The position numbers and the translations under genes were made by a program. Under the pieces are notes generated by a model that made no database searches, was not told the origin of the DNA, and saw nothing but the letters and a program-made list of their open reading frames with translations. From Pontibacillus salipaludis (lineage in GTDB: Bacteria; Bacillota; Bacilli; Bacillales; BH030062), in NCBI RefSeq assembly GCF_014642405.1, contig NZ_BMIN01000021.1:16251-80250 (forward strand): 64,000 bases of DNA, in the 5' to 3' direction. Below, piece by piece: positions 56,617 to 64,000 of this stretch; within the stretch, counting starts at the first letter, position 1; each line of letters begins with the position of its first letter.

Positions 56617-56706
56617 TTGAAAGACATTGTGAAGGGAATTATTGTGGTCATTCTAGCCCTGGCTGTTTGGGATGGACTGAAATACATATGGAGTCTCTTT
56701 TTCTAG
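56617..56706 (+). CDS. membrane microprotein (29 aa)
   Basis: A 29-residue peptide, MKDIVKGIIVVILALAVWDG then LKYIWSLFF, a single hydrophobic helix with an aromatic end. It starts at TTG, nine bases after a strong AAGGAGG site. A longer frame on the same strand (56547-56783) has no comparable site and unconvincing composition. Another microprotein gene follows 100 bases later. Function unknown. Confidence 0.55.
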   Translation: MKDIVKGIIVVILALAVWDGLKYIWSLFF

Positions 56707-56806
56707 TCTGTGTGGAGGGTAACAGGGGGGTCTTTCTCAATTGTAACAGTGATGTGATCGCAATACCCAGCCCAAGAATTTAATGGTCAGAAAGGAGTGT
56801 AAATAC

Positions 56807-56911
56807 TTGTTAAGTAATTTTGGTATTCCTGGCATTATTCTATTGCTTGTAATGATGGCTATATTTGTAAGTTTCGCAGTGGTTATCGTTAAGAAAATTA
56901 GAAAATCATAA
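56807..56911 (+). CDS. membrane microprotein with TatA-like N-terminus (34 aa)
   Basis: A 34-residue peptide whose first residues, MLSNFGIPGIILLLV, closely match the start of TatA twin-arginine translocase subunits, but the FGPxKLPE hinge and amphipathic helix of TatA are absent; instead the helix runs on to a basic tail (KKIRKS). AAAGGAG precedes the TTG start. It could be a small membrane peptide that only looks like TatA, or one that interferes with or assists Tat (speculation). Confidence 0.55.
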   Translation: MLSNFGIPGIILLLVMMAIFVSFAVVIVKKIRKS

Positions 56912-57036
56912 TTTCATTCATCTCTCTATAAAGAATGATAGATCAAGAGGAAGATGGCCTCTATGTGAAAAGTGTAGGTAACCCTACTTATCCAGAGCTT
57001 GTCAAACTTCCTCTTGTAGCACAAGCACAGGATGTA

Positions 57037-57417
57037 TTATATAACTGCGCTTTGTTTCGGTCCCTTTTGCTTAAACAATAAATAAGACACCACAACGGAA
57101 GTAATGAGACCGCTAGCAATAATCAGGTTGGTTTCAAAGCCCAAATTAAATTGTACGACTTGATAAAAGTCAACTACCCACATCGTTAGAAAGAATAAGG
57201 AAAGGTAAAACCCAGAGCCTAGCTCAGCTTCTTTCCTATTAAATGCTTTGGTTATGACGTATGCTATACCAATGGTTATAGCAGAGTAGGTAATAAATGT
57301 ATAAACTTCTCCACTAGTTAATTCACCTTCAAAAAGAAGCAGACGGTAGCTCCCTAATGCAAACAGAGATACCAAAACTATACCGTATAGCACCTTTTGG
57401 ATTAGCCACTTAGCCAA
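57037..57417 (-). CDS. unrecognised four-helix membrane protein
   Basis: A 126-residue integral membrane protein with four hydrophobic helices and short charged loops (KAFNRKEAELG) and a polar tail (FKQKGPKQSAVI). No family recognised. The TTG at 57417 is chosen because AAGGAGG is seven bases upstream; the frame is open further back without a site. Monocistronic. Confidence 0.68.
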   Translation of the reverse strand: MAKWLIQKVLYGIVLVSLFALGSYRLLLFEGELTSGEVYTFITYSAITIGIAYVITKAFNRKEAELGSGFYLSLFFLTMWVVDFYQVVQFNLGFETNLIIASGLITSVVVSYLLFKQKGPKQSAVI

Positions 57418-57584
57418 TAAGAATCCTCCTTTATATTCGTTTGTTTGCTTCCTTTCAAATTCTAGCAAATATTAACTTTTTTGGGAATGCGAAAAGGGGG
57501 ATTTTTACGATTATAGCAAGGGGGAGATCGTAGATTGTTACTTTACAGCTGGCATTGCAATTTTAATTAGAAGGAGAGAAGCAC

Positions 57585-58337
57585 ATGAACCACTGGGAAC
57601 CGATTGCAGAAGGCAACACGGCCACAATTTATAAAAATGATGGACATGTGATGAAAGTGTTTAAAGACCATTTACCAAGTACAGAGGCGCTGAAAGAAGC
57701 TAAGAAACAAGAATATGCCCGTTCTTGTGGAATTCCTGTTCCCCGGATTATAGACATGCTAACTCATGTAGGTAAACCTGCCCTTGTAATGGAATACATA
57801 AAGGGAAAATCGATTGGAGAACGCTTTAGGGAAAATCCTACCCAAGCTGAACGCTATTTAAAGCAGTCTGTGGAGGTTCAATTCAACATGCATTCATTTC
57901 CTGGTGACGGTTTGGAGTCGATGACTGAGAAACTAGCAAACCAAATTGCGTCAGCTCCAATGATGAAGTCTGTGCAAAAACAAAAGCTAATAGATTTACT
58001 AAAGGGATTCCATTATAAACCGAAGATTTGCCACGGAGATTTTCACCTATATAACCTTATTCAATCGGAGTCAGGTATTACGATTATTGACTGGGTTGAT
58101 GCGAGTTCGGGTGATCCTCGAGCTGATGTGTATCGTACGTATTTGCTTTACCTACAGCATTCACGAGAACTGGGAGATTTGTATCTACGTCTATACTGTG
58201 AAAAGAGCGGTTTTAAGAAAGGGGAAATCCTTAAATGGGCACCTGTTATCGCATGTGCTCGCTTAAGTGAACATGTGGCAACGGAAGATGTTAGCCGCCT
58301 ACTTAAGATTGTGAATCACCATTGTCCTGTTTCGTAA
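57585..58337 (+). CDS. aminoglycoside phosphotransferase-family protein
   Basis: A 250-residue kinase-fold protein: a short N-lobe (EPIAEGNTATIYKNDGHVMKVFK) with nucleotide-binding lysine, LVMEYIKGKSIGERF hinge, catalytic ICHGDFHLYNLIQS with the base Asp and Asn, and IIDWVDASSGDPRADVYRTYL for metal binding. APH-like proteins phosphorylate drugs or metabolites; the substrate is unknown. GGAG precedes the ATG. Not closely similar to the phosphotransferase at 26783. Confidence 0.88.
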   Translation: MNHWEPIAEGNTATIYKNDGHVMKVFKDHLPSTEALKEAKKQEYARSCGIPVPRIIDMLTHVGKPALVMEYIKGKSIGERFRENPTQAERYLKQSVEVQFNMHSFPGDGLESMTEKLANQIASAPMMKSVQKQKLIDLLKGFHYKPKICHGDFHLYNLIQSESGITIIDWVDASSGDPRADVYRTYLLYLQHSRELGDLYLRLYCEKSGFKKGEILKWAPVIACARLSEHVATEDVSRLLKIVNHHCPVS

Positions 58338-58450
58338 AAGATTCCTTTATCATTCCCTCCACCATTTGAAACTCGGGAACAAAGAAGTGAACGAATCGTC
58401 TTGGAGAAGAGAAGATTTGATGTGAAATTAAGAAAGAAAGTAGGTCATAA

Positions 58451-58711
58451 CGGAATGTAGAAACTCCTTTTTATCAGAAAGAAGCGACAGATGAACAACT
58501 TCCAAAGATCTATGGCCTTCAGTCTGGCGTTTTCTCCCTCATATTCGGAGTATCCACCTTGCTGTTTGGAGCTTTAACAGAGTGGTTTGGTGTTCAGTAT
58601 GTGTTTCTGTTATCTGGAATTCTATTATGGATAGGAACGATTTATTTAATGTTCAATAGATTAGTGTTTCCGAATTACAGCAAAACGCAAGAGATCCAAG
58701 TTCATATGTAA
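58451..58711 (+). pseudogene. C-terminal remnant of an MFS transporter
   Basis: An 86-codon open stretch without a start codon, preceded by a stop. It reads LQSGVFSLIFGVSTLLFGAL and LLSGILLWIGTIYLMFNRLV, two helices in the style of the last helices of a major facilitator. The N-terminal part of the transporter is gone; the 113 bases before it hold no matching frame. It fills the 430-base gap between the phosphotransferase and the next gene. Confidence 0.65.
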
Positions 58712-58773
58712 GAAGTAAGAGGGAGTCAGTAGTTTTGGCTTCCTCATTGTTTATTAAACCTGCTTCTCAAACA

Positions 58774-59052
58774 TTAAACTTTTCTACGCACAAGATCTAT
58801 AAGAATAGCTGCTAATAAAGATACTCCAAACACAAATGAAAGAATAATCATTAGAACAATATCAGTAATGGGCTCGTAGGATTGAGAGATAAAAATCATT
58901 TTTAAATAAACGATACCAAAACTTAAAGCTGCAGCAATAGAAGGTATGTATTTCATAAGCCAATGTGATTTATTGCGGCTAAGCTTATAAAAAAGAAGGG
59001 ATAGTAATGTGATCATTATGATACCAATAAACAATAATAGAATAGCATTCAC
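58774..59052 (-). CDS. small YesK-like membrane protein
   Basis: A 92-residue protein with three hydrophobic helices (about 2-22, 35-54 and 63-87) and a basic hinge (KLSRNKSHWLMKY), resembling YesK-type small membrane proteins of bacilli. No function known. GTG start with GGAG nine bases upstream. Terminates in an intergenic region next to the MFS remnant. Confidence 0.7.
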   Translation of the reverse strand: MNAILLLFIGIIMITLLSLLFYKLSRNKSHWLMKYIPSIAAALSFGIVYLKMIFISQSYEPITDIVLMIILSFVFGVSLLAAILIDLVRRKV

Positions 59053-59312
59053 ATTTCACGTCTCCTTTTCAGTGGTCATGTTATGGATCTTCTTCAGTAT
59101 AACACTCTTACCTTAATCATCGTTTCACTCCCGTTATTACTAAATATGGAAGATTATCTGTTTGAAATTATAAATAGAAACAGGCAACCTGAAATAACCA
59201 GGCTATCTTTTTCTAATAAGTTCTAACATTAATATCCATCAAATGTAATTCTTTATTTACCGTGATATTACTTAAACATCTAAGGGGAATGATTCTAAAG
59301 GGGGAATGCTGT

Positions 59313-59873
59313 ATCCAACACATTTATCACATGATACCTGAAAACATGAAAGGTGAAAGCTTAGTTCCGCTAAATTGTTTAAGGGATGAAGAGTTGCTCA
59401 ATCATTATAAGAAAAAGTATTACAATCATCCAGAAAGACCGAAGTTGTTAGAACGGAAAATCCCCAAACTAGATTGCCTGTGGAATGATGTTGTTCATTT
59501 TTTACCTGTTCAACCATACTTCGTCTATAAAACTTTAAAGGACTTAGGTGTAAACATAAGTAGCCAACTACAGTTTTATAAAATCCCAATTACAAGTTTA
59601 GAGCATAATCAGAATGTAATGTATCTGTATGAAAAAGAAAGCTACAAAGGTCCGGCGTCGGCAATTGGAGAGGATCAAATCCATATCATTAACTCAAGCA
59701 ATTATAAAGAGCTAGCAACTCTTCCGGCTGCAACGATTGAATACTTCGAGGAACAACACCATAAGGGCGAGAAGCGATTCGGGATGTTTCATTATATACC
59801 ACATATCTTGAGCTTAGGAGAAGTGAACATCGCTAATGCTGAAGTGATAAGGTGGAACAGGCCTCCTGAATAG
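59313..59873 (+). CDS. group-specific hypothetical protein with probable AUC start
   Basis: The frame holds IQHIYHMIPENMKGESLVPLN, LDCLWNDVVHFLPVQP and a C-terminal FHYIPHILSLG block; I recall homologues in bacilli that begin MIQHIYHM or similar, of unknown function. AAAGGGGG sits eight bases before ATC at 59313, which gives exactly that start (186 residues). The in-frame ATG at 59289 has AAGGGG only one base away. The usual family start therefore coincides with a non-standard codon. The 209 bases before 59262 show no feature. Confidence 0.7.
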   Translation: MQHIYHMIPENMKGESLVPLNCLRDEELLNHYKKKYYNHPERPKLLERKIPKLDCLWNDVVHFLPVQPYFVYKTLKDLGVNISSQLQFYKIPITSLEHNQNVMYLYEKESYKGPASAIGEDQIHIINSSNYKELATLPAATIEYFEEQHHKGEKRFGMFHYIPHILSLGEVNIANAEVIRWNRPPE

Positions 59874-59879
59874 TAGATA

Positions 59880-59909
59880 AATGACCTCTAGATCTAGAGG
59901 TCATTTTTT
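59880..59909. terminator. bidirectional terminator (perfect palindrome)
   Basis: AATGACCTCTAGA / TCTAGAGGTCATT forms a perfect 26-base palindrome followed by six Ts. It ends the + strand gene and overlaps the stop codon of the convergent LysR gene. Confidence 0.88.
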
Positions 59910-60800
59910 AGTATAATCAAACTCATTTACTCCTTGAAAATACTCCCTCGTTGTCTCCATAAATGCCTTCATAGCAGGTGATTTCCATTTGCTCTTATGA
60001 GTAGCAAGTATACTCATTACATCCACTCCTGGCTTAGACCATTCTTGGACTTTCAATTTGCCATGTTCGATCTCTTCCTCGACGGTAATAGCAGGCAAGA
60101 GGGCAATGCCAAGACCGCATTTTACACACTGCTTTATTGCCTCTACGCTCCAGAATTCCATACTGTGATGAGGGGTGATCTGATGATGAAGTAGATAATC
60201 ATCAAATAATAGCCGATAGCTGCATCCCTTTTCTGTATAAAGAGCTGTTGGTTCACTAGATTCCCCTTGTAATGGTATATCTTCAGGAGCCTCTACCATA
60301 ACCATTTGTTCTTTCAAGAGCAGTTCGGTTTCTAAATCCTCATATGTATTTAGATCTATATCAAGCAAAATAGCAACATCTACTTCTCCATTTTGAATAT
60401 ACTCATTCAAATCGGGACAGTCTCCAACTTTCAACGTCAAGTAAACATGGGGGTAAGATCGTCTAAAGGCCTGCATAATTTGAGGGAGGCGGTACACAGC
60501 CAGTGACTCAGGGGCCCCGATCGTCAGAGTTCCTTCAGGATTTTGGGAAGGTATGGCTATATGCCTTGATTCTTCGTAGAGCTCTAACATTTGTCTTGCT
60601 TTCTGAAGGAAATGTTCCCCTACTTCTGTTAGTCTTATCTTTTTTCCTAATCGGTCGAATAAAGGTGCACCCAGTTCTTCCTCTAATTGTTTGATGTGAG
60701 ATGTAATCGTGGACTGGGCATAATCGAGTGAGGATGCGGCTTTAGAAAAGCTCTCGTATTCAACTACTTTAACAAATGAATGTAATTGACGTATCTCCAT
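59901..60800 (-). CDS. LysR-family transcriptional regulator
   Basis: A 299-residue LysR regulator: N-terminal winged helix (MEIRQLHSFVKVVEYESFSKAASSLDYAQSTITSHIKQLEEELG) and a periplasmic-binding-like effector domain (LTIGAPESLAVYRLPQIMQAF). GGAGGA precedes the ATG. It is divergent from an amino acid permease gene, and a T-N11-A dyad lies in the 106-base gap between them, so it most likely controls that permease and itself. Confidence 0.94.
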   Translation of the reverse strand: MEIRQLHSFVKVVEYESFSKAASSLDYAQSTITSHIKQLEEELGAPLFDRLGKKIRLTEVGEHFLQKARQMLELYEESRHIAIPSQNPEGTLTIGAPESLAVYRLPQIMQAFRRSYPHVYLTLKVGDCPDLNEYIQNGEVDVAILLDIDLNTYEDLETELLLKEQMVMVEAPEDIPLQGESSEPTALYTEKGCSYRLLFDDYLLHHQITPHHSMEFWSVEAIKQCVKCGLGIALLPAITVEEEIEHGKLKVQEWSKPGVDVMSILATHKSKWKSPAMKAFMETTREYFQGVNEFDYTKK

Positions 60801-60817
60801 TCATCTTCCTCCTTATT

Positions 60818-60832
60818 ATCATTATTTATGAT
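60818..60832. promoter_or_regulatory. LysR box candidate
   Basis: ATCAT-TATTT-ATGAT, a 15-bp T-N11-A dyad located 18 bases upstream of the LysR start, in the gap between lysR and the divergent permease gene. Confidence 0.5.
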
Positions 60833-60906
60833 CGTTTCTATTTATTATTTCAATTTTACTGATAAGCTCTTTGACTCTATACTAATGATAAGAGGAGGAA
60901 TTGTAA

Positions 60907-62142
60907 ATGAATGAGAAGAAACTTGGACCGCTGTTATTAAGTGGTTTAATGATAGGCCCAGTATTGGGGTCAGGGATTATCTTGTTACCAACCCTCGTTT
61001 ATGACACGAGCGGTGATTACGCGATCTTTGCTTGGTTGAGTATAATGATGGTGACGTTTTTATTTTCCATGTTATTTGCGAAGATATCTATCAAATATCC
61101 AGGTGATGGTGGAGTAACGATTTCAATTTATAAAGCATTTGGGGAGAAGTATCGAAAGCTTGCATCCATTTACTTTATGTTAGCCGCATCAATCGGACCG
61201 ATTGCCGTGCTAATGACAGCAGCCAAGTATGTGGGAAGATGGGGTGGTTTTAATCTCGATGAAGTATACATAGGTGTAATTCTGATGGCAATTGGGGTCC
61301 TTATTCTCTTGAATGACGTCAGCTTTATCGGGAAAGCCTCCTTTATCTTTTCGACTTTTGCGGTCGTCATTTTATTCTCAGGAGGAGCGGTAGCATTATG
61401 GACTAATCCACCTGAACAGGTTATAACGACCTCTTTTGACTTATCTTCTTTTGGAGGAAGTTTGTTATTACTGTTCTGGATGCTCGTCGGCTGGGAGATT
61501 GTTGGGAACTATAGTGGGGAAGTGCGAAACCCGGAGAAAACCATAAAGCGAGCTGTTCTATATAGTGCAAGCATTGTAACCATCGTTAGCCTTACGGTGG
61601 CAGCTGCTGTACAGTGGTCAGGGGAAGGTGCGGTGACGGATCTTTCGGTAATATTAGGTCCTTTATTTGGGGGATTTGCGATGCCACTTATATCCCTTGT
61701 AACGCTAAGCCTGTGCATGACGACATACATATTGGTAACGGGTGGCGTGTCGCGATTAGTAGCTAGCCAGAGGCGGCTGCCTGCATTTATTAAGTTTCGC
61801 AATAAAAAAGGCGTACCCATTGGATCTCTACTGTTATTAGGGGGAATCCATATGATTGTATTTACCCTAGTGTATTTTGAAATGGTGACGCTGGATTTAT
61901 TAGTGAAAACAGCTGATGTCTTCTTTATTGGGAATGCGTTTATTGCGGTAGCAAGCGTATTTGTAAACTTTAAAGAAAGACTGATGCGCATAACAGCTGG
62001 TGTGATTAGTGTGGTACTTGTTGTCATTTTACTTTTCTCTTCTAAACTTGTTTTAGGATTCGCTCTATTAGTAGCGTTTGGAACGATTATGACCACGAGT
62101 AAAGATAAAGATATGTTTGAAGCGAAAGCCATTCATGAATAA
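60907..62142 (+). CDS. APC-superfamily amino acid permease
   Basis: A 411-residue, roughly 12-helix permease: LGPLLLSGLMIGPVLGSGIILLP matches the unwound first helix of APC transporters (GxG), followed by PGDGGVTISIYKAFG and WEIVGNYSGEVRNPEKTI. The YjeH/amino acid efflux branch has a similar length. Direction and substrate are not predictable. GAGGAGG precedes the ATG. Divergent from, and probably controlled by, the LysR regulator. A small hairpin (AACCAG...CTGGTT, then a T-run) follows its stop. Confidence 0.9.
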   Translation: MNEKKLGPLLLSGLMIGPVLGSGIILLPTLVYDTSGDYAIFAWLSIMMVTFLFSMLFAKISIKYPGDGGVTISIYKAFGEKYRKLASIYFMLAASIGPIAVLMTAAKYVGRWGGFNLDEVYIGVILMAIGVLILLNDVSFIGKASFIFSTFAVVILFSGGAVALWTNPPEQVITTSFDLSSFGGSLLLLFWMLVGWEIVGNYSGEVRNPEKTIKRAVLYSASIVTIVSLTVAAAVQWSGEGAVTDLSVILGPLFGGFAMPLISLVTLSLCMTTYILVTGGVSRLVASQRRLPAFIKFRNKKGVPIGSLLLLGGIHMIVFTLVYFEMVTLDLLVKTADVFFIGNAFIAVASVFVNFKERLMRITAGVISVVLVVILLFSSKLVLGFALLVAFGTIMTTSKDKDMFEAKAIHE

Positions 62143-62153
62143 ATTCCTGTGAA

Positions 62154-62182
62154 AACCAGTTCTCTAAGAGCTGGTTTTTTTT
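62154..62182 (+). terminator. terminator of permease gene
   Basis: AAACCAG / CTGGTTT stem with a TTCTCTAAGAG loop region that can pair further (CTCT/AGAG), followed by six Ts. Confidence 0.8.
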
Positions 62183-62224
62183 GTGGTGATTTTTAGATGA
62201 GGAGATCATAATAGTTGAAAAACG

Positions 62225-62258
62225 AATGGTATTAGTTGATACTTAAACTAATGCCATT
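62225..62258 (+). promoter_or_regulatory. TetR operator (34-bp palindrome)
   Basis: AATGGTATTAGTT and AACTAATGCCATT (13 bases each, one mismatch) form an inverted repeat around an 8-base centre, just before the MBL gene of the MBL/TetR operon. The size and position are those of a TetR-family autoregulatory operator. Confidence 0.82.
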
Positions 62259-62274
62259 AGTTTGGAGTGATTGG

Positions 62275-62991
62275 ATGAGAGTGACGAAGGAAAACCATAT
62301 TTATCAGTTAACCTATATGCCGAACCTCTTCCCTGTAAATTGTTATCTTGTTGAGGAAGAAGACCACCTTATTCTTATTGATGCTGCACTTTCTACAAAC
62401 CAAAAAGCGATTTTAAAAGCAGCTAGCGGTATAGGGAAACCGATAAAGAAAATAGTATTAACTCATGTTCATAGCGACCATATTGGCGCTCTTGATGGAT
62501 TAGTAGCGGAGCTTCAAAACGTGGAAGTCATTATTCCGAAAAGGGAATTAAAAATCCTAGAGGGTGATTTATCATTAGAAGAAGGAGAAGGTGCAAACCC
62601 GATTAAAGGCGGAGTACCGAAACATGTTAACACGAGGCCTGACCGCTTACTTACTGAAGGAGACGAAGTCGGTTCGTTAGTAGCCATTGAAGCACCTGGG
62701 CACACTCCTGGACAAATGGCTTACTTTGATAAGCGAACAAATAGCTTAATAGCTGGTGATGCTTTACAAACCCGAGGTGGAATTGCGGTAGCAGGAGACC
62801 TTCGTTGGACATTTCCATTTCCAGCTTTGGCGACCTGGAATAAGGAGATCGCACTTCAGACAGCAGAGAAACTCTTATCCTATCATCCAACTTATTTGGC
62901 AGTCGGACACGGGAATTCTATAAAAGACCCGTCAAGCGATATGAAAAAAGCCATACAGCATGCCAAACGTTCATTAGAGAAGGGGAAATAA
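62275..62991 (+). CDS. MBL-fold metallo-hydrolase
   Basis: A 238-residue metallo-beta-lactamase-fold hydrolase: zinc motif THVHSDHIGAL (HxHxDH), the AIEAPGHTPGQMAYF histidine, and SLIAGDAL with the bridging aspartate, then AVGHG at the end. The hydrolysed compound is unknown. The true start is the ATG at 62275, five bases after GGAGTG; an in-frame codon at 62236 lies within the TetR operator. Co-transcribed with tetR, three bases upstream of it. Confidence 0.9.
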   Translation: MRVTKENHIYQLTYMPNLFPVNCYLVEEEDHLILIDAALSTNQKAILKAASGIGKPIKKIVLTHVHSDHIGALDGLVAELQNVEVIIPKRELKILEGDLSLEEGEGANPIKGGVPKHVNTRPDRLLTEGDEVGSLVAIEAPGHTPGQMAYFDKRTNSLIAGDALQTRGGIAVAGDLRWTFPFPALATWNKEIALQTAEKLLSYHPTYLAVGHGNSIKDPSSDMKKAIQHAKRSLEKGK

Positions 62992-62994
62992 ATA

Positions 62995-63567
62995 GTGACA
63001 CCAAGACCTGGCTTAAACCAAGATATGATTGTAGACAGGGCACTTCAGTTAGCAGAAGAGGGAGGCTTGAGTACTGTAACAATGGCTAATCTGGCAAGGT
63101 CGTTTTCTATTAAGCCACCCTCCCTTTACAATCACTTTAGAAACTTACATGAAATCAAGCAATCAATGGCTTTAAAAGCCCAAGATATGCTCTATGACCA
63201 CTTAAAGAAATCTGTGAATAAAGAGGTGGAACCCGTCGAGCGAATACAAGAGATGGCTAAACATTACGTAACATTCGCGAACCGTTACCCTGGTATTTAT
63301 GAAGCATCTCTCATTGCACCGGATTTAAATGAAGGGGTTTATCAGAATGGTGAAGAACCCCTCGTTCAATTATTACAAAAATACTTAGAACCTTTTAGCC
63401 TTCCAGACCGAGAAACCATCCATGCAATTAGAGGATTAAGAAGCCTGCTTCATGGTTTAGTAGATCTCCATAAGAAAGAAGGATTCAAGCTTGGTATTGA
63501 GATTGAGGAATCACGAATCTATTTAGTAGAGGCCTTTTTAAAGGGGATAGAATGGAATCATAAGTAG
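62995..63567 (+). CDS. TetR-family repressor
   Basis: A 190-residue TetR regulator: helix-turn-helix DRALQLAEEGGLSTVTMANLARSFSIKPPSLYNHF and a TetR_C_WHG-type ligand domain (IRGLRSLLHGLVDLHKKEGF). It starts at GTG, four bases after the MBL stop. The 34-bp palindrome before the operon is its probable operator, so it represses itself and the MBL hydrolase until an unknown ligand binds. Confidence 0.93.
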   Translation: MTPRPGLNQDMIVDRALQLAEEGGLSTVTMANLARSFSIKPPSLYNHFRNLHEIKQSMALKAQDMLYDHLKKSVNKEVEPVERIQEMAKHYVTFANRYPGIYEASLIAPDLNEGVYQNGEEPLVQLLQKYLEPFSLPDRETIHAIRGLRSLLHGLVDLHKKEGFKLGIEIEESRIYLVEAFLKGIEWNHK

Positions 63568-63648
63568 ACATGACAAAAAGGATAAATATTAGTATAAATA
63601 GTTCCGTTTGTTTTTGTGTAGAAACCTACAATTTAACGTGCTAGTTGA

Positions 63649-63682
63649 AGACCAAATCAATTGTGATTTGGCTCTTTTTTTT
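63649..63682 (+). terminator. terminator of MBL/TetR operon
   Basis: ACCAAATC / GATTTGG stem with a 6-base loop and a run of eight Ts; related in sequence to the terminator at 15982. It is 80 bases after tetR. Confidence 0.82.
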
Positions 63683-63826
63683 ATATGTAAACGTTTTGGT
63701 GTATTAGCACTTGAATGGTTTTAGAATTAAACACTATTTCACATAGCGGGTGATGGTTAGATTGCAAACTCCTAGGGCAATAAGTTTGTTGTTTGTGATG
63801 TTGAAAATTGGAAAGAGTAAGGAGGT

Positions 63827-63886
63827 TATTGGTGTTATATGTTAAAATAAATGTGGAATTTGTGAACAAGCTTACTTAAACTAAAC
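63827..63886 (+). promoter_or_regulatory. third copy of the array-head element
   Basis: ATTGGTGTTATATGTTAAAAT followed by AAATGTGGAA, TTTGTGAACAAGC and, exactly 33 bases after TTAAAAT, CTTAAACTAAACC. Same layout as at 16172 and 23526. No gene follows before the window edge, so a further array may begin outside the window. The 270-base gap 63568-63836 holds only the terminator. Confidence 0.55.
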
Positions 63887-63962
63887 CAGCTAATAGTTTG
63901 TCAACATTTATCAATAAAAAACTAAAAAAAGACATGATATAATAAAAAAGAACAAGCCAAAT

Positions 63963-63994
63963 AACCTTCCATCAAAACTAATTGGAAGGTTTTG
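63963..63994 (+). terminator. hairpin at the window edge
   Basis: AACCTTCC / GGAAGGTT with a 13-base loop followed by TTGC, placed shortly after an A-rich region with a TATAAT-like box. It may be a terminator or the start of a structured leader continuing beyond the window. Confidence 0.5.
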
Positions 63995-64000
63995 CACTAT

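Noticed and set aside
56547..56783. 78-codon frame on the + strand
   Set aside because: It has no ribosome binding site, an odd composition (RRRQIERHCEGNYCGHSS), and overlaps a microgene with a strong site and a convincing membrane helix in another frame.
61509..62132. 207-codon minus-strand frame
   Set aside because: It is the antisense shadow of the permease gene, threonine/serine-rich as expected from reading hydrophobic codons backwards; it has no ribosome site.
1..64000. tRNA or rRNA genes, insertion sequences
   Set aside because: No tRNA cloverleaf, rRNA-like sequence, transposase frame or terminal inverted repeats with target duplications were noticed anywhere in the window.

Overview
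The window looks like chromosomal DNA of a low-GC, spore-forming Gram-positive of the family Bacillaceae, most plausibly one of the Halobacillus/Pontibacillus/Thalassobacillus-like marine or salt-tolerant genera. This rests on strong GGAGG ribosome binding sites, frequent TTG/GTG starts, YjcZ-type small sporulation proteins, a T-box leader, Bacillus-style lipoproteins and PadR/MerR/MarR/TetR regulators. The genus is an inference. No tRNA, rRNA, CRISPR array, transposase or integrase is visible.

Layout. 0-4.2 kb: a cut-off gene, a DUF6176/HAD pair, a phospholipase A2-like miniprotein, two YjcZ-like peptides, a YjaZ-type metalloprotease and a methyltransferase. 4.4-6.5 kb: five small membrane or lipoprotein genes, all on the + strand, separated by decayed copies of a structured repeat. 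6.5-16 kb: housekeeping and metabolic genes (VOC protein, three SDR enzymes, aldehyde dehydrogenase, cold-shock protein, Ntn-type acyltransferase, signal peptidase I, a MerR/SDR pair). 16.2-28.8 kb: the most unusual region, a run of about 20 short + strand genes (P-loop kinase, secreted YjaZ-like protease, GNATs, PadR/DUF4188, nucleotidase, nucleotidyltransferase, phosphotransferase, paralogous lipoproteins, tiny membrane proteins). They are punctuated by about 15 copies of a ~58-72 nt imperfect hairpin repeat. The array is headed by a promoter-like element plus half a repeat, and one complete unit is duplicated.

29-41 kb: an acetolactate-synthase-like/aldehyde dehydrogenase pair, a lipoprotein and NUDIX protein, a minus-strand operon (ornithine-cyclodeaminase family, small membrane protein, sodium:solute symporter, unknown), a DoxX/DUF4166 operon and a flavin amine oxidase. 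41-51.5 kb: a Clp-N/GNAT fusion, BrnQ, an azoreductase-MarR-pirin cluster sharing one operator motif, a winged-helix/helical-repeat regulator with an MFS exporter, and RDD, GNAT, kinase and NRDE proteins. 51.5-64 kb: T-box-controlled argS, NUDIX, VOC and GNAT genes, membrane microproteins (one resembling the start of TatA), a phosphotransferase, an MFS remnant, a LysR/permease divergent pair and an MBL/TetR operon with a clear palindromic operator. The window ends in another copy of the array-head element.

The best candidate for an undescribed system is the repeat-bounded, single-orientation gene-cassette array at 16.2-28.8 kb, with its older relative at 4.4-6.5 kb. It looks like an integron cassette array in architecture, but the repeats do not match the attC consensus and no recombinase is present in the window. 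Several array genes also seem to start at AUA or AUU codons.
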